Positions 26,568-36,165 of a stretch of 64,000 bases of DNA are shown here, in pieces (the stretch's first letter is position 1; every line of letters starts with the position of its first letter). Both the position numbers and the translations under genes were made by a program. The notes beneath the pieces were generated by a model. It did no database searches and was not told the origin of the DNA. It saw nothing but the letters and a program-made list of their open reading frames with translations. The DNA comes from Pacificispira sp040217575 (lineage in GTDB: Bacteria > Pseudomonadota > Alphaproteobacteria > UBA8366 > Aestuariispiraceae), in the NCBI GenBank assembly GCA_040217575.1, contig JAVJPW010000002.1, positions 1-64,000 of the forward strand, read 5' to 3'.

Positions 26568-28781
26568 GTGAGGCTATTGAGCAATCTCGCGGACATCATC
26601 ATTCGGAGCTATATTCCGTTTCTTGCCAATATCGGGGTCCTGTCCCTTTTGGCATGGGTGGTTTCTGTGCGCAGCCGCGAGGTGACCCTTGGATTCCGCG
26701 CGCCGCGGTTCAAGATCGGCGTCATCATTGGTGTTTCGTTCGGCGCGACAGCAGCGCTGCTCATGAACATTCCGATCGAGATCGAGCCGGGGATTTTCGG
26801 CGATGGTCGTGCCGTGCCGATCCTGCTTTCCGGGATTTTTGGCGGACCGGTTGCCGCGATCCTCGCCGGCGGACTGGCCGCGGCGATGCGGTATTATCTG
26901 GGTGGCGGCGGTATGTATTCAGGTCTGATATATATCGCGATTTTTGCTGCTGCTGGCATCGTGACCTTCTGGTTCTGCAACCGCCGGACGGGCAGACTTC
27001 CGTCCCTGCCGAATACGCTGCTCATCACCGTAATCGCGACGGGTGCTTCTACCTTGTCGGTGCTTACATTCAGCCCCGAATCCCGCCTTCCCATCCTCCT
27101 GCAGCTCTGGCCCCAATTGCTGGCCGCCAATCTGATCGGCGTTGCGATCCTTGGTGGAATGCTGCACCGGGAATATTCCCGGCGAACGGCGGAACTTGAG
27201 ATGGAACGCCAACGCGAACGTGCCGACAGCGCCGCACGGGCCAAATCCAGGTTCCTGACCGCGATGAGCCACGAAATCAGGACGCCGTTGAACGCGATCC
27301 TTGGGATTCATCAGCTTCTGGCGCAGGGCAATTTGCCTGAAGAAGCCCGAGAAAGGGTCAAAACCGCGCAGGACGCGGGGCAATTCCTCCTTGCCCTGAT
27401 CAATCAGATACTGGACTTCGCCAAGATTGAGGCGGGCGCGCATACTGTCCGTGCTGAACCGTTTTCTGTTACGGCGATGATGAACGCGCTTCAATCGATC
27501 TTCCATTATCAAGCCGGAACAAAAGGGATCGCACTGCGCGTTGCCTATGACGGGGATGACAATGACGTCATTGTGGCGGACAGGAACCTTTTGCAGCAGG
27601 TGCTGTTCAACCTAATCGGTAACGCAATCAAATTTACGAATGAAGGATCCGTCGAGGTGCGCGCCTATCTCCACGCGGCCGATGCGGAATTGTGCGATCT
27701 TCGGGTCGAGGTGCAAGACACCGGGCCCGGCATCTCAAAGGAAGACCGGTCACGAATTTTCGGGGAGTTCGAACAGACGTCAGCCGGCGAAAGCCGCGGC
27801 GGCACGGGACTTGGTCTTGCAATCAGTAAAAAGATCACCGGGACGATCGGCGCCCAACTGACGCTCGAGAGCGAAGTTGGCGTGGGCTCATGCTTTGCCT
27901 TGGCTCTCAGAGCGCCCAAGGGAAAATTGAAGGAACAGTCTATGGTAACCGATAATACGCGCAGCATTCCGGCAACGGTCCTGCTTGTTGAAGACAATGC
28001 CATCAATCAGGAAATCGCCAAAGCAATGCTGATGCAGGATGGTCATGTGGTCCACGCCGTGTCCGACGGACAGGAAGCGCTGGAGTTTGTTTCGGCCGCC
28101 GCCGAGCTGCCTGATATTGTCTTCATGGACATTCAGATGCCCATCCTGGACGGCGTGGAAGCCACAAGACGTATTCGGAAAATCCATTCCGCAAGCGCAC
28201 TTCCTATCATTGCCCTTTCAGCCAATGCCTTTTCCGAACAGCAGGCAGAATATCTGGCGGCGGGAATGAATGCGGCCATATCCAAACCCATTCAACAGCA
28301 GGAACTACGCGCCTGTATCAGACGCTTCGCGAGTACCCATCGCCCTGAAAACAATTCAACCCCGGAATCAGCGGTCTGCAGCGACGGCGGCATGTCTGGC
28401 ACCATGATCAACCCTGCGGTTCTTGAGCCGATGATCACCGTCATGGGACCGGAAAAGCTTGGGAACCTTGTCCAGGTTCTGAAAACCGCGTCCGCGTCTC
28501 AATTGGCGTTGCTTAAGGAAAACGAGAACGATTCGGATATCCTCAGCACCGCCAGCCACGACCTCAAGGGCATGTATGCGAACTTCGGCCTCGTCCGCGC
28601 GGCGAAGGCTGCCGAAAACCTGACCCTGACCGATTCTGAACCGACGGGGCGGTCCAGGGTCGATCTGCTGGCTGAAGAAGCCGAACGGTCGTTCGTTGAA
28701 CTTGAAGCCTTGATCGACGGCAGGGGCGTTCACCGGCCGGCGATGAACGGATCGTTGTCCGAAGCAGGGTTGCCGACGTGA
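26568..28781 (+). CDS. hybrid sensor histidine kinase with 5TM-LytS sensor, receiver and Hpt domains
   Basis: A 737-residue phosphorelay protein. N-terminal LytS-like membrane region (about 10-205), HisKA with MSHEIRTP (about 235-300), HATPase with NLIGNAIKFTNEG and GGTGLGLAISKK (about 340-455), a receiver domain with VEDNAINQE and FMDIQMP (about 468-585), and a C-terminal Hpt with SHDLKGMYANFG (about 620-720). All transfer residues appear intact. GTG start. The neighbour at 28801 may feed it a periplasmic signal. Confidence 0.88.
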   Translation: MRLLSNLADIIIRSYIPFLANIGVLSLLAWVVSVRSREVTLGFRAPRFKIGVIIGVSFGATAALLMNIPIEIEPGIFGDGRAVPILLSGIFGGPVAAILAGGLAAAMRYYLGGGGMYSGLIYIAIFAAAGIVTFWFCNRRTGRLPSLPNTLLITVIATGASTLSVLTFSPESRLPILLQLWPQLLAANLIGVAILGGMLHREYSRRTAELEMERQRERADSAARAKSRFLTAMSHEIRTPLNAILGIHQLLAQGNLPEEARERVKTAQDAGQFLLALINQILDFAKIEAGAHTVRAEPFSVTAMMNALQSIFHYQAGTKGIALRVAYDGDDNDVIVADRNLLQQVLFNLIGNAIKFTNEGSVEVRAYLHAADAELCDLRVEVQDTGPGISKEDRSRIFGEFEQTSAGESRGGTGLGLAISKKITGTIGAQLTLESEVGVGSCFALALRAPKGKLKEQSMVTDNTRSIPATVLLVEDNAINQEIAKAMLMQDGHVVHAVSDGQEALEFVSAAAELPDIVFMDIQMPILDGVEATRRIRKIHSASALPIIALSANAFSEQQAEYLAAGMNAAISKPIQQQELRACIRRFASTHRPENNSTPESAVCSDGGMSGTMINPAVLEPMITVMGPEKLGNLVQVLKTASASQLALLKENENDSDILSTASHDLKGMYANFGLVRAAKAAENLTLTDSEPTGRSRVDLLAEEAERSFVELEALIDGRGVHRPAMNGSLSEAGLPT

Positions 28782-28803
28782 GCAATCCCGACTGGAGGAG
28801 CGA

Positions 28804-29523
28804 ATGAAGATGGAAAAATCCACAAAGTTATTGGTCGGCGCGGCGGCCGCGGTGTGTGTCGGTGTGGTCCTTTTTGTGTTTTTCCTGGATCGGTCGACCC
28901 ACAGCAGCCGGGAAGCGGCCCTCCAGATCTATGAGGGGATGAAGTCCCAACTCGCACAGACAATCACGACCGGACAGCAGCGCCTGGAAACCGTTATCGC
29001 GGACCCAAGAGCCGCGGCCGACGAAGATTGTCACATCGTGCTGGCGGAAGCGCTGGAAAGACATGCGGACGAACATGACGTTTTCCTAAGAATTCGGCCG
29101 GACGGTATACTGGACTGCACGCCTGCCGGTGCGCCGGCGGATGAAATCGACCTTTCCAGCCGGCTCTATTTCGACCTGGCTGTTGAAAACGATGGCCCCG
29201 CCGTCGGCGAATTTCTGGTGGGACGGGTGTCGAACGAACCTGTTCTGGCGGTCAGCAATGTGCTGCGAAACGAAGACGGGTCAATTGGGTACGTGTTCGC
29301 CACGGGCCTGAAACTGAATTGGCTGAAATCTGTAATTGAAACCGCCGCAAACGAATATGGCCTCGTTGTCGAATTGCACGATGCCGCCGGTGTTCCGCTG
29401 TCGTATTTCGAAGACAGCAGCGCCTTGCGCACATTCGGTCAGTCGACCAGGGCGGAACTGGTCAGGCTTCCCATACTGCCCGATCAGACGGACGTTCATG
29501 TCGTCATCCTGGAACAATTGTGA
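28804..29523 (+). CDS. single-pass membrane protein with dCache-like sensor domain
   Basis: A 239-residue protein. One N-terminal membrane helix (about 9-29) is followed by a periplasmic region resembling dCache_1 sensors: SRLYFDLAVENDGPAVGEF, then EPVLAVSNVLRNEDGSIGYV. No output domain follows; the gene stops there (hairpin 29570-29603). GGAGG precedes ATG 28804. With only 22 bases to the hybrid kinase, I infer an accessory sensor for it. Confidence 0.72.
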   Translation: MKMEKSTKLLVGAAAAVCVGVVLFVFFLDRSTHSSREAALQIYEGMKSQLAQTITTGQQRLETVIADPRAAADEDCHIVLAEALERHADEHDVFLRIRPDGILDCTPAGAPADEIDLSSRLYFDLAVENDGPAVGEFLVGRVSNEPVLAVSNVLRNEDGSIGYVFATGLKLNWLKSVIETAANEYGLVVELHDAAGVPLSYFEDSSALRTFGQSTRAELVRLPILPDQTDVHVVILEQL

Positions 29524-29569
29524 TCGGAAACGGTACGCGGGTGGAAGCACCTTCCTGAGCGGAAGAATA

Positions 29570-29603
29570 TTCGGGGGAGGGGCATTCGGCCCACCCCCCG
29601 AAA
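29570..29603. terminator. hairpin between convergent genes
   Basis: TTCGGGGG pairs with CCCCCCGAA and the inner GGGGC with GCCC, giving a strong GC-rich stem between the convergent dCache gene and TPR gene. On the plus strand AAAAT follows; there is no long T-run either way. Probably a bidirectional terminator. Confidence 0.55.
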
Positions 29604-29651
29604 ATCATGGCACACCATCCGCGCCCTGAGGACGCTGCTGACTTCAATTAG

Positions 29652-30920
29652 TCACCGCATGGGCTGGCAGCCGGCGGCGATGCAGGCTTCGAACGCGCGG
29701 ATCGTGCCGCGGCCCACAATTCCGTCGACCGCGCCGGAATAGTAACCCTGTTCCTTCAGGGACTTCTGGTACAGCCGGACATTCGCTTCGTCCTGGTCCA
29801 TGACGGCACGGTAATGGTCCATGGCTTCCTCCAATTCCCCCGCTTCGACCAGGGCGGCCGCCAACGTGTCCAACGTATCCGCGCCCGGGGCGATGGCGAC
29901 TGCCTGGCGCGCATGTTCGACCGCACGGTCGCCGTCCCGCAGCCCACCGGGTCCGGTCGCGAATATCCATGCCAGCGCGTTGTGGGCGAACGCGTCCGCC
30001 GGATTTGCCCGTATCGCCACACGGAAATCGGCAATGGCGTCCACGTACCGTTCGGCGGCGCGGTGGGCCTCCCCCCGGCTGGACAGGGCATAGGCAAACA
30101 TCGGATCAACACGAACCGCCATGTTGTAATCCGCCATGGCGTCTTCTTCCCGCCCCAGGGTCCTGTACAGATTGCCCCGATTGGTCAGCGCATAGGCGTC
30201 GCCGCTGTCGATTTCGATGGCCATGGAATAGTCCTCTAGCGCCGCGTCGATCCGGTCCAGCGACAGGTTCGCATTCCCCCGGTTGGTATAGGCAAACCCC
30301 TGTTCCGGATCCAATTCGATTGTGCGGTTGAAATCGTCGATCGCGTCTTCGTAGGCGGCATCATACAGGTTGGCGAGGCCGCGATTGTAGTGATAGCGCG
30401 GGTTTTCCGCGTCCAGCCGGATCGCTCCGTCAAAATTGTTCCGCGCCGCTTCAAGGTCCCCGTAATCCAGATACGCATTCCCGCGACTGAAATAGGTGTT
30501 CGGGTCGAACGGATTTAGGCGCACCGCTTCTTCGAAATACGCGAAGGCTTCTTCGAACCGTCCGACCGACAGATAGGCGTTCGCCCGGTTGTTGAAGGCC
30601 AGTGCGAATTCCGGGTCGAGTTCGACGGCCCGTCCCAGGTCCGCCAGCGCCCGGTCCGCGCGGCCGTTCGCCAGATACGCATTGCCGCGATTGTTATGCG
30701 CGCGGGCAAGGTCAGTCGCCGACGCGTCGCCACGGTCGATGATCCAGGTGCACGCATTCAGAACGGACTGAACGTCCCCGCGGGCATCCGCCCCGCAGGC
30801 CGACATCATCTCCTGGGCCGCATCTGGCCCGGCGCCTTGACCGGCATTGTCCTGGGCGAAAGTGGGATGCGCGCCCATCATGATCGCTGCCATTGTCAGG
30901 TGTTTCAACCAGCCCTTCAT
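29652..30920 (-). CDS. secreted TPR-repeat protein with C-terminal peptidoglycan-binding-like motif
   Basis: A 422-residue exported protein. Signal peptide (cleavage after TFA, about residue 22), then about nine tetratricopeptide repeats (about 45-360; repeated AxxNRGNAY pattern), ending in a short segment like a peptidoglycan-binding domain (LKEQGYYSGAVDGIVGRGT). ATG 30920 has GGAGGG five bases before. Probably an envelope scaffold; no enzyme motif. Partner unknown. Confidence 0.8.
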   Translation of the reverse strand: MKGWLKHLTMAAIMMGAHPTFAQDNAGQGAGPDAAQEMMSACGADARGDVQSVLNACTWIIDRGDASATDLARAHNNRGNAYLANGRADRALADLGRAVELDPEFALAFNNRANAYLSVGRFEEAFAYFEEAVRLNPFDPNTYFSRGNAYLDYGDLEAARNNFDGAIRLDAENPRYHYNRGLANLYDAAYEDAIDDFNRTIELDPEQGFAYTNRGNANLSLDRIDAALEDYSMAIEIDSGDAYALTNRGNLYRTLGREEDAMADYNMAVRVDPMFAYALSSRGEAHRAAERYVDAIADFRVAIRANPADAFAHNALAWIFATGPGGLRDGDRAVEHARQAVAIAPGADTLDTLAAALVEAGELEEAMDHYRAVMDQDEANVRLYQKSLKEQGYYSGAVDGIVGRGTIRAFEACIAAGCQPMR

Positions 30921-31216
30921 TGACCCTCCACTGCTTCGGATCGGTTTCGCGCGCCACGGCATCCGGCATGCCTTTGGGCGAGCGCACCGTAGCGACTTCG
31001 TTCGAAAGGGAAAATGGAAAGTCCAGGCGCCAAACCCGGATTGGACCGGAACAGGGCATCATTTACGACCTGATTGCCAAATTGCTGTACGATTCGGCCC
31101 GATTCTTGATAGATTCCCCAAGTTTTGGCAGACATTATCGCGCCAAGGCTTCCATAAACCGGCAAGACCGGTTAGGTGGAGGCCAGCCGGAGCAAATTCT
31201 ATTGAGGAGCCGAGGA

Positions 31217-31831
31217 TTGGGCATCCACCTATACCAGGGCGATCTACCGGACGGGCTGGATCTGGGCAATTCGATTGCCATCGACACCGAAACACAGGGC
31301 CTGAACCCCAATCGGGACCGTTTGTGCGTGGCCCAGATTTCGTCCGGCGACGGCAATGCGCATCTGGTTCAGTTCGCCCCCGGTGAATATGACGCACCGA
31401 ACCTGAAACGCCTTCTTGCCGACCCGTCCGTCCTGAAGATTCTGCATTTCGCGCGGTTCGACGTTGCGATCTGTCAGCGCTGGCTGGGCGTTACCATGAC
31501 GCCCATCTATTGCACCAAGATCGCGTCGCGCCTGGTGCGCACCTATACGGACCGTCATTCGCTGTCGACCCTTGTAAAGGAGCTTCTGGACACCGACCTG
31601 TCCAAACAGCAGCAGAGTTCGGACTGGGCCGCCGAGACGTTGAGCGAAGAACAGCTTAAATATGCGGCGTCCGATGTGCTTTATCTGCATCAGCTTCGCG
31701 ACCGGCTGGACGCGATGCTGGCGCGCGAAGGCCGGCAGCACCTGGCCCAGGCCGCATTCGACTTTCTGCCGACCCGGGCGGAACTCGACCTGCGGGGCTG
31801 GGAAGCGACGGACATCTTCGCGCATTCCTGA
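31217..31831 (+). CDS. ribonuclease D (short form), probable TTG start
   Basis: A 204-residue 3'-5' exonuclease of the DEDDy type, acting on structured RNA. Motifs: IDTETQGL (Asp-Glu), LHFARFDVAIC and SDVLYLHQL. The longer open frame upstream lacks family similarity. TTG 31217 gives the standard short-form length and is preceded by GAGGAG and CGAGGA. It lacks the HRDC domain of classic Rnd, as is usual in alphaproteobacteria. Confidence 0.86.
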   Translation: MGIHLYQGDLPDGLDLGNSIAIDTETQGLNPNRDRLCVAQISSGDGNAHLVQFAPGEYDAPNLKRLLADPSVLKILHFARFDVAICQRWLGVTMTPIYCTKIASRLVRTYTDRHSLSTLVKELLDTDLSKQQQSSDWAAETLSEEQLKYAASDVLYLHQLRDRLDAMLAREGRQHLAQAAFDFLPTRAELDLRGWEATDIFAHS

Positions 31832-31874
31832 TAACCGGCGCCGATAGACGGCGCCCTGACAAAGATGAGAACAC

Positions 31875-32900
31875 ATGTCCACAAGCGCGCGGGCGGAAAC
31901 CGACGCCAGCAATGACCTGACGGATCAGGCAGCCCGGGATATTGAGGCCGGGCGCGGTGTCATCGATGCCGCGGTTACCGGCCTTCATGCCCTTTCAGAC
32001 ACGCTGGGCGACGATTTCGCAAAGGCGGTCGAAACCTTGTCGCGGATCGCCCGCGACGGATCCAGCGGCCGCGTCATCGTCAGCGGCATGGGCAAGAGCG
32101 GACATATCGGACGCAAGATCGCGGCGACGCTGGCATCTACCGGGACGCCAGCCCAATTCGTCCACCCCGGCGAGGCAAGCCATGGGGACCTGGGCATGAT
32201 CACCGAATATGATGCGGTGATCGCGATCAGCAATTCCGGTGAAACGCACGAGCTGACGGATCTGATCCAGTTTGTAAAACGGTTCGGAATCCCGCTGGTG
32301 GGTATCACTTCCAGGGCCGGCAGCGCGCTTGACCTTGCGGCGGATGTCGCACTTCGCCTGCCCAACCTGCCGGAAGCCGGGACGATCGGCCTTGCGCCCA
32401 CAACGTCGACGACCATGACGTTGGCACTAGGAGACGCGCTTTGCGTCGCGCTTCTGGAAAGGCGGGGGTTCACGGCCGGCGACTTCAAGGTCTTTCATCC
32501 GGGCGGAAAGCTGGGCCGTCAGTTGCTGCGCGTCGGCGACCTTATGCATACGGGGTCCGAAATCCCGATGGTACAGGTCGGGAAGCCGATGTCGGAAGCA
32601 CTTCTTGAAATGACGTCCAAGCATTTCGGCTGTACCGCCGTGGTCGACGCCGATGGGCGCATATGCGGTGTCGTGACCGACGGGGATTTACGCCGTCACA
32701 TGGGTGACGACATCATGAACCAGCCGGTGGAAGACGTTATGACGCGGGATCCCGTCTGTTTCCAGAATACCGACATGGCGGCCGAGGCATTGAGCGTGAT
32801 GAATGAACGCCAGATCACCGTGGCCTTCATCCTGACGAACGACAAATTCCCCTGGGGGATCATCCATCTGCATGATTTTCTGCGCGCCGGGGTCGCCTGA
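31875..32900 (+). CDS. kdsD: arabinose-5-phosphate isomerase (KpsF/GutQ family)
   Basis: Converts ribulose-5-phosphate to arabinose-5-phosphate for Kdo synthesis. The 341-residue protein has a SIS domain (about 50-195; SGMGKSGHIGRKIAATLAST, HPGEASHGDLGM) and two CBS domains (about 210-335). It is followed by the lptC-lptA-lptB genes, linking Kdo supply to LPS export, the common alphaproteobacterial arrangement. Confidence 0.92.
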   Translation: MSTSARAETDASNDLTDQAARDIEAGRGVIDAAVTGLHALSDTLGDDFAKAVETLSRIARDGSSGRVIVSGMGKSGHIGRKIAATLASTGTPAQFVHPGEASHGDLGMITEYDAVIAISNSGETHELTDLIQFVKRFGIPLVGITSRAGSALDLAADVALRLPNLPEAGTIGLAPTTSTTMTLALGDALCVALLERRGFTAGDFKVFHPGGKLGRQLLRVGDLMHTGSEIPMVQVGKPMSEALLEMTSKHFGCTAVVDADGRICGVVTDGDLRRHMGDDIMNQPVEDVMTRDPVCFQNTDMAAEALSVMNERQITVAFILTNDKFPWGIIHLHDFLRAGVA

Positions 32901-32935
32901 TGCGGCACATTCGGAGCTAGCGGACAAACCCGAAC

Positions 32936-33601
32936 ATGGCCAGCGCCGACACCCCATCGAACGACGCACCGCAGCGCGGCTCCCGCATTCCGGTCTATGC
33001 CGGCCAGCGCCGGTTCAGCCGCAGCTATGGCCGCTTCGTGGGCTGGATGAAGGTGCTGCTTCCGACCATCGCGGTCATGCTGATTGCGCTTCTGATCATC
33101 TGGCCCTATCTGCGGGATGAGGGGAACCGGATCACCGAGGCACTGACCAGCGCGGGTGGCCTGATTTCAGAACATCTTGAGGTGAACCAGGCGCGGTATG
33201 CGGGGCTGAGCGAGGATGGCCACCGCTATACCGTAACGGCCGAAAGCGTCCAGCAGGATTCGATCGACGCCATCAATGTCGCCTTCCAGAGCCCACAGGC
33301 GGACATCAGCCTGTCGGACGGAAGCTGGGCACTGGTGACGGCCGAACGGGGGTCGCTGGACCGGGAAACGCAAGTCCTGGAACTCATTGCATCGGTCAAC
33401 CTGTTCCACGATCTGGGGTACGAGTTTCGCACCGAAAGCGCCACTTTCGACCTGCTGGGCGGAAGTGCATACGGCTTCGATCCGGTTACCGGACAGGGTC
33501 CGTTCGGATATGTGGAAGCAATGGGGTTTTCGATTTTTAACCGCGGGGAGCGGATCGAACTGATCGGCCCCGCACGCGTGGTGATCTATGACACAGATTA
33601 G
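32936..33601 (+). CDS. lptC: LPS export protein LptC
   Basis: A 221-residue bitopic inner-membrane protein with an N-terminal helix (about 41-61) and a periplasmic LptC jelly-roll domain. It links LptBFG to LptA in LPS transport. Identity rests on weak but suitable sequence (NQARYAGLSEDG) and on position before lptA. It overlaps lptA by 14 bases. Confidence 0.85.
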   Translation: MASADTPSNDAPQRGSRIPVYAGQRRFSRSYGRFVGWMKVLLPTIAVMLIALLIIWPYLRDEGNRITEALTSAGGLISEHLEVNQARYAGLSEDGHRYTVTAESVQQDSIDAINVAFQSPQADISLSDGSWALVTAERGSLDRETQVLELIASVNLFHDLGYEFRTESATFDLLGGSAYGFDPVTGQGPFGYVEAMGFSIFNRGERIELIGPARVVIYDTD

Positions 33602-34418
33602 AACCGCCGTCCCGAACCAAGGGGTCCCAGTCCTGGCATTTCTGTTGTCCGCCTTTCTGGTGCTGACGCTGTTTTCATCCGGGGTGCGCGCACAGGCCGG
33701 CCTGGATTCGACCAGCGCCGACGGCGCGATCGAGATCGAGGCCGATGACGGCATTGAGTGGATTCGCGATCTGCAGCAGTACCGCGCCTATGGCAACGCG
33801 ACCGCCCGCCGCGGCGGCGTGACCGTCGTCGCCGACACATTGACCGCCTTCTATCGGGAAGAAGACGGCAGACAGGTCATCTATCGACTGGACGCGGACG
33901 ACAATGTTGTCATCACGTCGGATTCGTCGGAAGCGTCGGGCGACCAGGCTGTCTATCATCTGGACGAACAGGTCGTGGTCCTTGTCGGCGAAGACCTTCA
34001 GATTATCACAGACCGCGGCACGATCACCGCCGAAGACAGCCTTGAATACTGGGAGGAACGGCGGATCGCGGTTGCCCGTGGCAATGCCTTTGTAATCCAG
34101 AACGACCGTCGCCTTCAGGCCGGCGTCCTGACCGCCTTCATCGACGAAGCGGAAGAAGGCGAACAGGCCCGCGTGCGCCGGATCGACGCGACCGGCGGTG
34201 TACATATCTCCACCCCTACGGACATCGTCACCGGCCGCGAAGGCGTCTATATGGTGGCCGAAGAACGCGTCACCTTGTGCGGCGATGTTAAGATCACACG
34301 CGACGGCAATCAGCTGAACGGGGAATGCGCGGTGGTGGACATGCTGACCGGCAGAAGCACGCTTCAGGCCGGCGGCGACGGCCAGCGTGTTCAGGGATTG
34401 ATCCTGCCGACAGAGTGA
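33588..34418 (+). CDS. lptA: LPS transport periplasmic protein LptA
   Basis: A 276-residue periplasmic bridge protein, signal peptide cleaved after VRA or AQA (about residue 34-37). The OstA-like domain shows the repeated strand motif YGNATARRGGVTVVADTL and ends around NQLNGECAVVDMLTGRS. It overlaps lptC and is followed by lptB after 158 bases. Confidence 0.88.
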   Translation: MTQIRTAVPNQGVPVLAFLLSAFLVLTLFSSGVRAQAGLDSTSADGAIEIEADDGIEWIRDLQQYRAYGNATARRGGVTVVADTLTAFYREEDGRQVIYRLDADDNVVITSDSSEASGDQAVYHLDEQVVVLVGEDLQIITDRGTITAEDSLEYWEERRIAVARGNAFVIQNDRRLQAGVLTAFIDEAEEGEQARVRRIDATGGVHISTPTDIVTGREGVYMVAEERVTLCGDVKITRDGNQLNGECAVVDMLTGRSTLQAGGDGQRVQGLILPTE

Positions 34419-34576
34419 TGTGAGCGGCACCGGATATGCGGGATCGGGGATAAATCCCTTGCCTTGATGCAAATCCAGTGCCAAACCGGGCTTCAATGCT
34501 TGGCGCAGGGACCGGATTCCTTTATGCTTCCGGTCGATAACTGGTATAAATTTTTGGGCGGGGATGTCCCGAATCA

Positions 34577-36148
34577 ATGTCGGATCACGACGACGAAGAC
34601 GGCCCGAAGCACGACCGGGTGCCGCAGTTGGATTTGCCGATCCATGATGGGCGCGACCCGCATGGCCGTGACGGCGGCCAGCGCGATGACGGACCGAAAC
34701 TGCGTGAACCACGACTGCTGCGACCGAAGGGTCTGACATCCCCTGCCAACGACCGCCCTGACCCCGACCGGGAAAGATCGGGGAATGACGGACCGTCGGG
34801 CGGACTGCGTGCATCGGCACGCCCCCCTTCCGGAGGGCTTTTTGCCCGCCAGCCGCCACCTTTGAGGCGCCCGTCGACGCCCGATTCCGGGCATGTGGAA
34901 CCGACGGACGAACGGCACAGGGCAGAACCGCCAAAGGCCCCGCCAACCAGAGACGGCACGCCCGTCGAACCGCGCCCGTCGCCTGACCGGCAGACCTATC
35001 GAGACCTGCCGGAACCGCCGCGCCCGCGCTTCACAGATGAAACGCCGTCGCAGTCACCGGCACCAGAACGCGCTCGGGCCCCTGAACCGACCCAGGCTCC
35101 GGAACGCGCAGTACCGCCGCTTCCCGTTTCATCACATGATGTGGAACGCACCTCGCGGCCGGTGGAGCATCCCCGACCCGAAAATGCGGGATCCGACCAC
35201 CGATCTGACACGCCGCGTGCGGCGGAACGACCGGCGACCACGCCCCACCGCCCAAAGGCCCAGACGGCGGATCGGCCCCGTGCCGCGGAAACAGGTGACG
35301 CAGACAGACCGGCGGCCGCACCGCGGCCGCGCCAACCGGCCCAAATGGACACCAAACCCACGGCCCCCACACCCCTGCGCCCCAGGGAAGGTAGGGAATC
35401 GCCGCGGCCCGTCCTGGTTACCAGGAATGAAGGGCTGGTAGTCCGGTCGCTGGGCAAGCAGTTCAAGAAGCGCCCTGTCCTGCGCGACGTGTCACTGCGG
35501 GTACAACGGGGGGAAGCGGTCGGCCTTCTGGGCCCGAACGGAGCCGGAAAGACAACCTGCTTTTATATCGTCACGGGCCTGATACCCACAGACTACGGGG
35601 AAATCGTCCTGGACGGCACCGATATCACGAACCTTCCCATGTATCGGCGATCGCGGCTGGGCATCGGCTACCTGCCGCAGGAAAGCTCCATCTTTCGCGG
35701 CCTGACCGTGGAACAGAACATCAATGCCGTTCTGGAGCTGATCGAGAAGAACCGCGAACGCCGGGAAGCAACGCTGGAAGCGTTGTTGGCGGAGTTTTCA
35801 ATTTCGCACCTGCGGCGCACCCCCGCGATCGCGCTGTCCGGCGGCGAACGGCGGCGGCTTGAAATTGCCCGTGCACTGGCCAGCCAGCCGAATTTCGTGC
35901 TGTTGGACGAACCGCTGGCCGGGATCGACCCAATCGCGGTGCGCGATATCCGCGAACTGGTCAGCCATCTGAAGGACCGGGGGATCGGCGTCCTGATCAC
36001 CGATCATAATGTCCGCGAAACCCTGGACCTGGTGGACCGCGCGTACATTCTTCACGACGGCAACGTGCTGATGGAAGGGACCCCGGACGAGATCGTGTCG
36101 AACCAGGAAGTTCGCCGCGTCTACCTTGGGGACCGCTTCTCCCTTTAG
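34577..36148 (+). CDS. lptB: LPS export ABC transporter ATPase LptB with long disordered N-terminal extension
   Basis: The C-terminal 244 residues (about 280-523) are a full LptB: Walker A GPNGAGKTT, YLPQESSIFRGLTV, signature LSGGERRR, Walker B VLLDEPLAGIDP, H-loop ITDHN. Ahead of it lie about 278 residues rich in Pro, Arg, Asp, Glu and Thr with no predicted fold. The frame stays open throughout and keeps high-GC codon use, so the extension looks translated. ATG 35345 inside it would give a near-normal 267-residue LptB; two products are possible. Start 34577 lacks a strong ribosome site. Confidence 0.9.
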   Translation: MSDHDDEDGPKHDRVPQLDLPIHDGRDPHGRDGGQRDDGPKLREPRLLRPKGLTSPANDRPDPDRERSGNDGPSGGLRASARPPSGGLFARQPPPLRRPSTPDSGHVEPTDERHRAEPPKAPPTRDGTPVEPRPSPDRQTYRDLPEPPRPRFTDETPSQSPAPERARAPEPTQAPERAVPPLPVSSHDVERTSRPVEHPRPENAGSDHRSDTPRAAERPATTPHRPKAQTADRPRAAETGDADRPAAAPRPRQPAQMDTKPTAPTPLRPREGRESPRPVLVTRNEGLVVRSLGKQFKKRPVLRDVSLRVQRGEAVGLLGPNGAGKTTCFYIVTGLIPTDYGEIVLDGTDITNLPMYRRSRLGIGYLPQESSIFRGLTVEQNINAVLELIEKNRERREATLEALLAEFSISHLRRTPAIALSGGERRRLEIARALASQPNFVLLDEPLAGIDPIAVRDIRELVSHLKDRGIGVLITDHNVRETLDLVDRAYILHDGNVLMEGTPDEIVSNQEVRRVYLGDRFSL

Positions 36149-36165
36149 GGCGCGGATCAGTCGGT

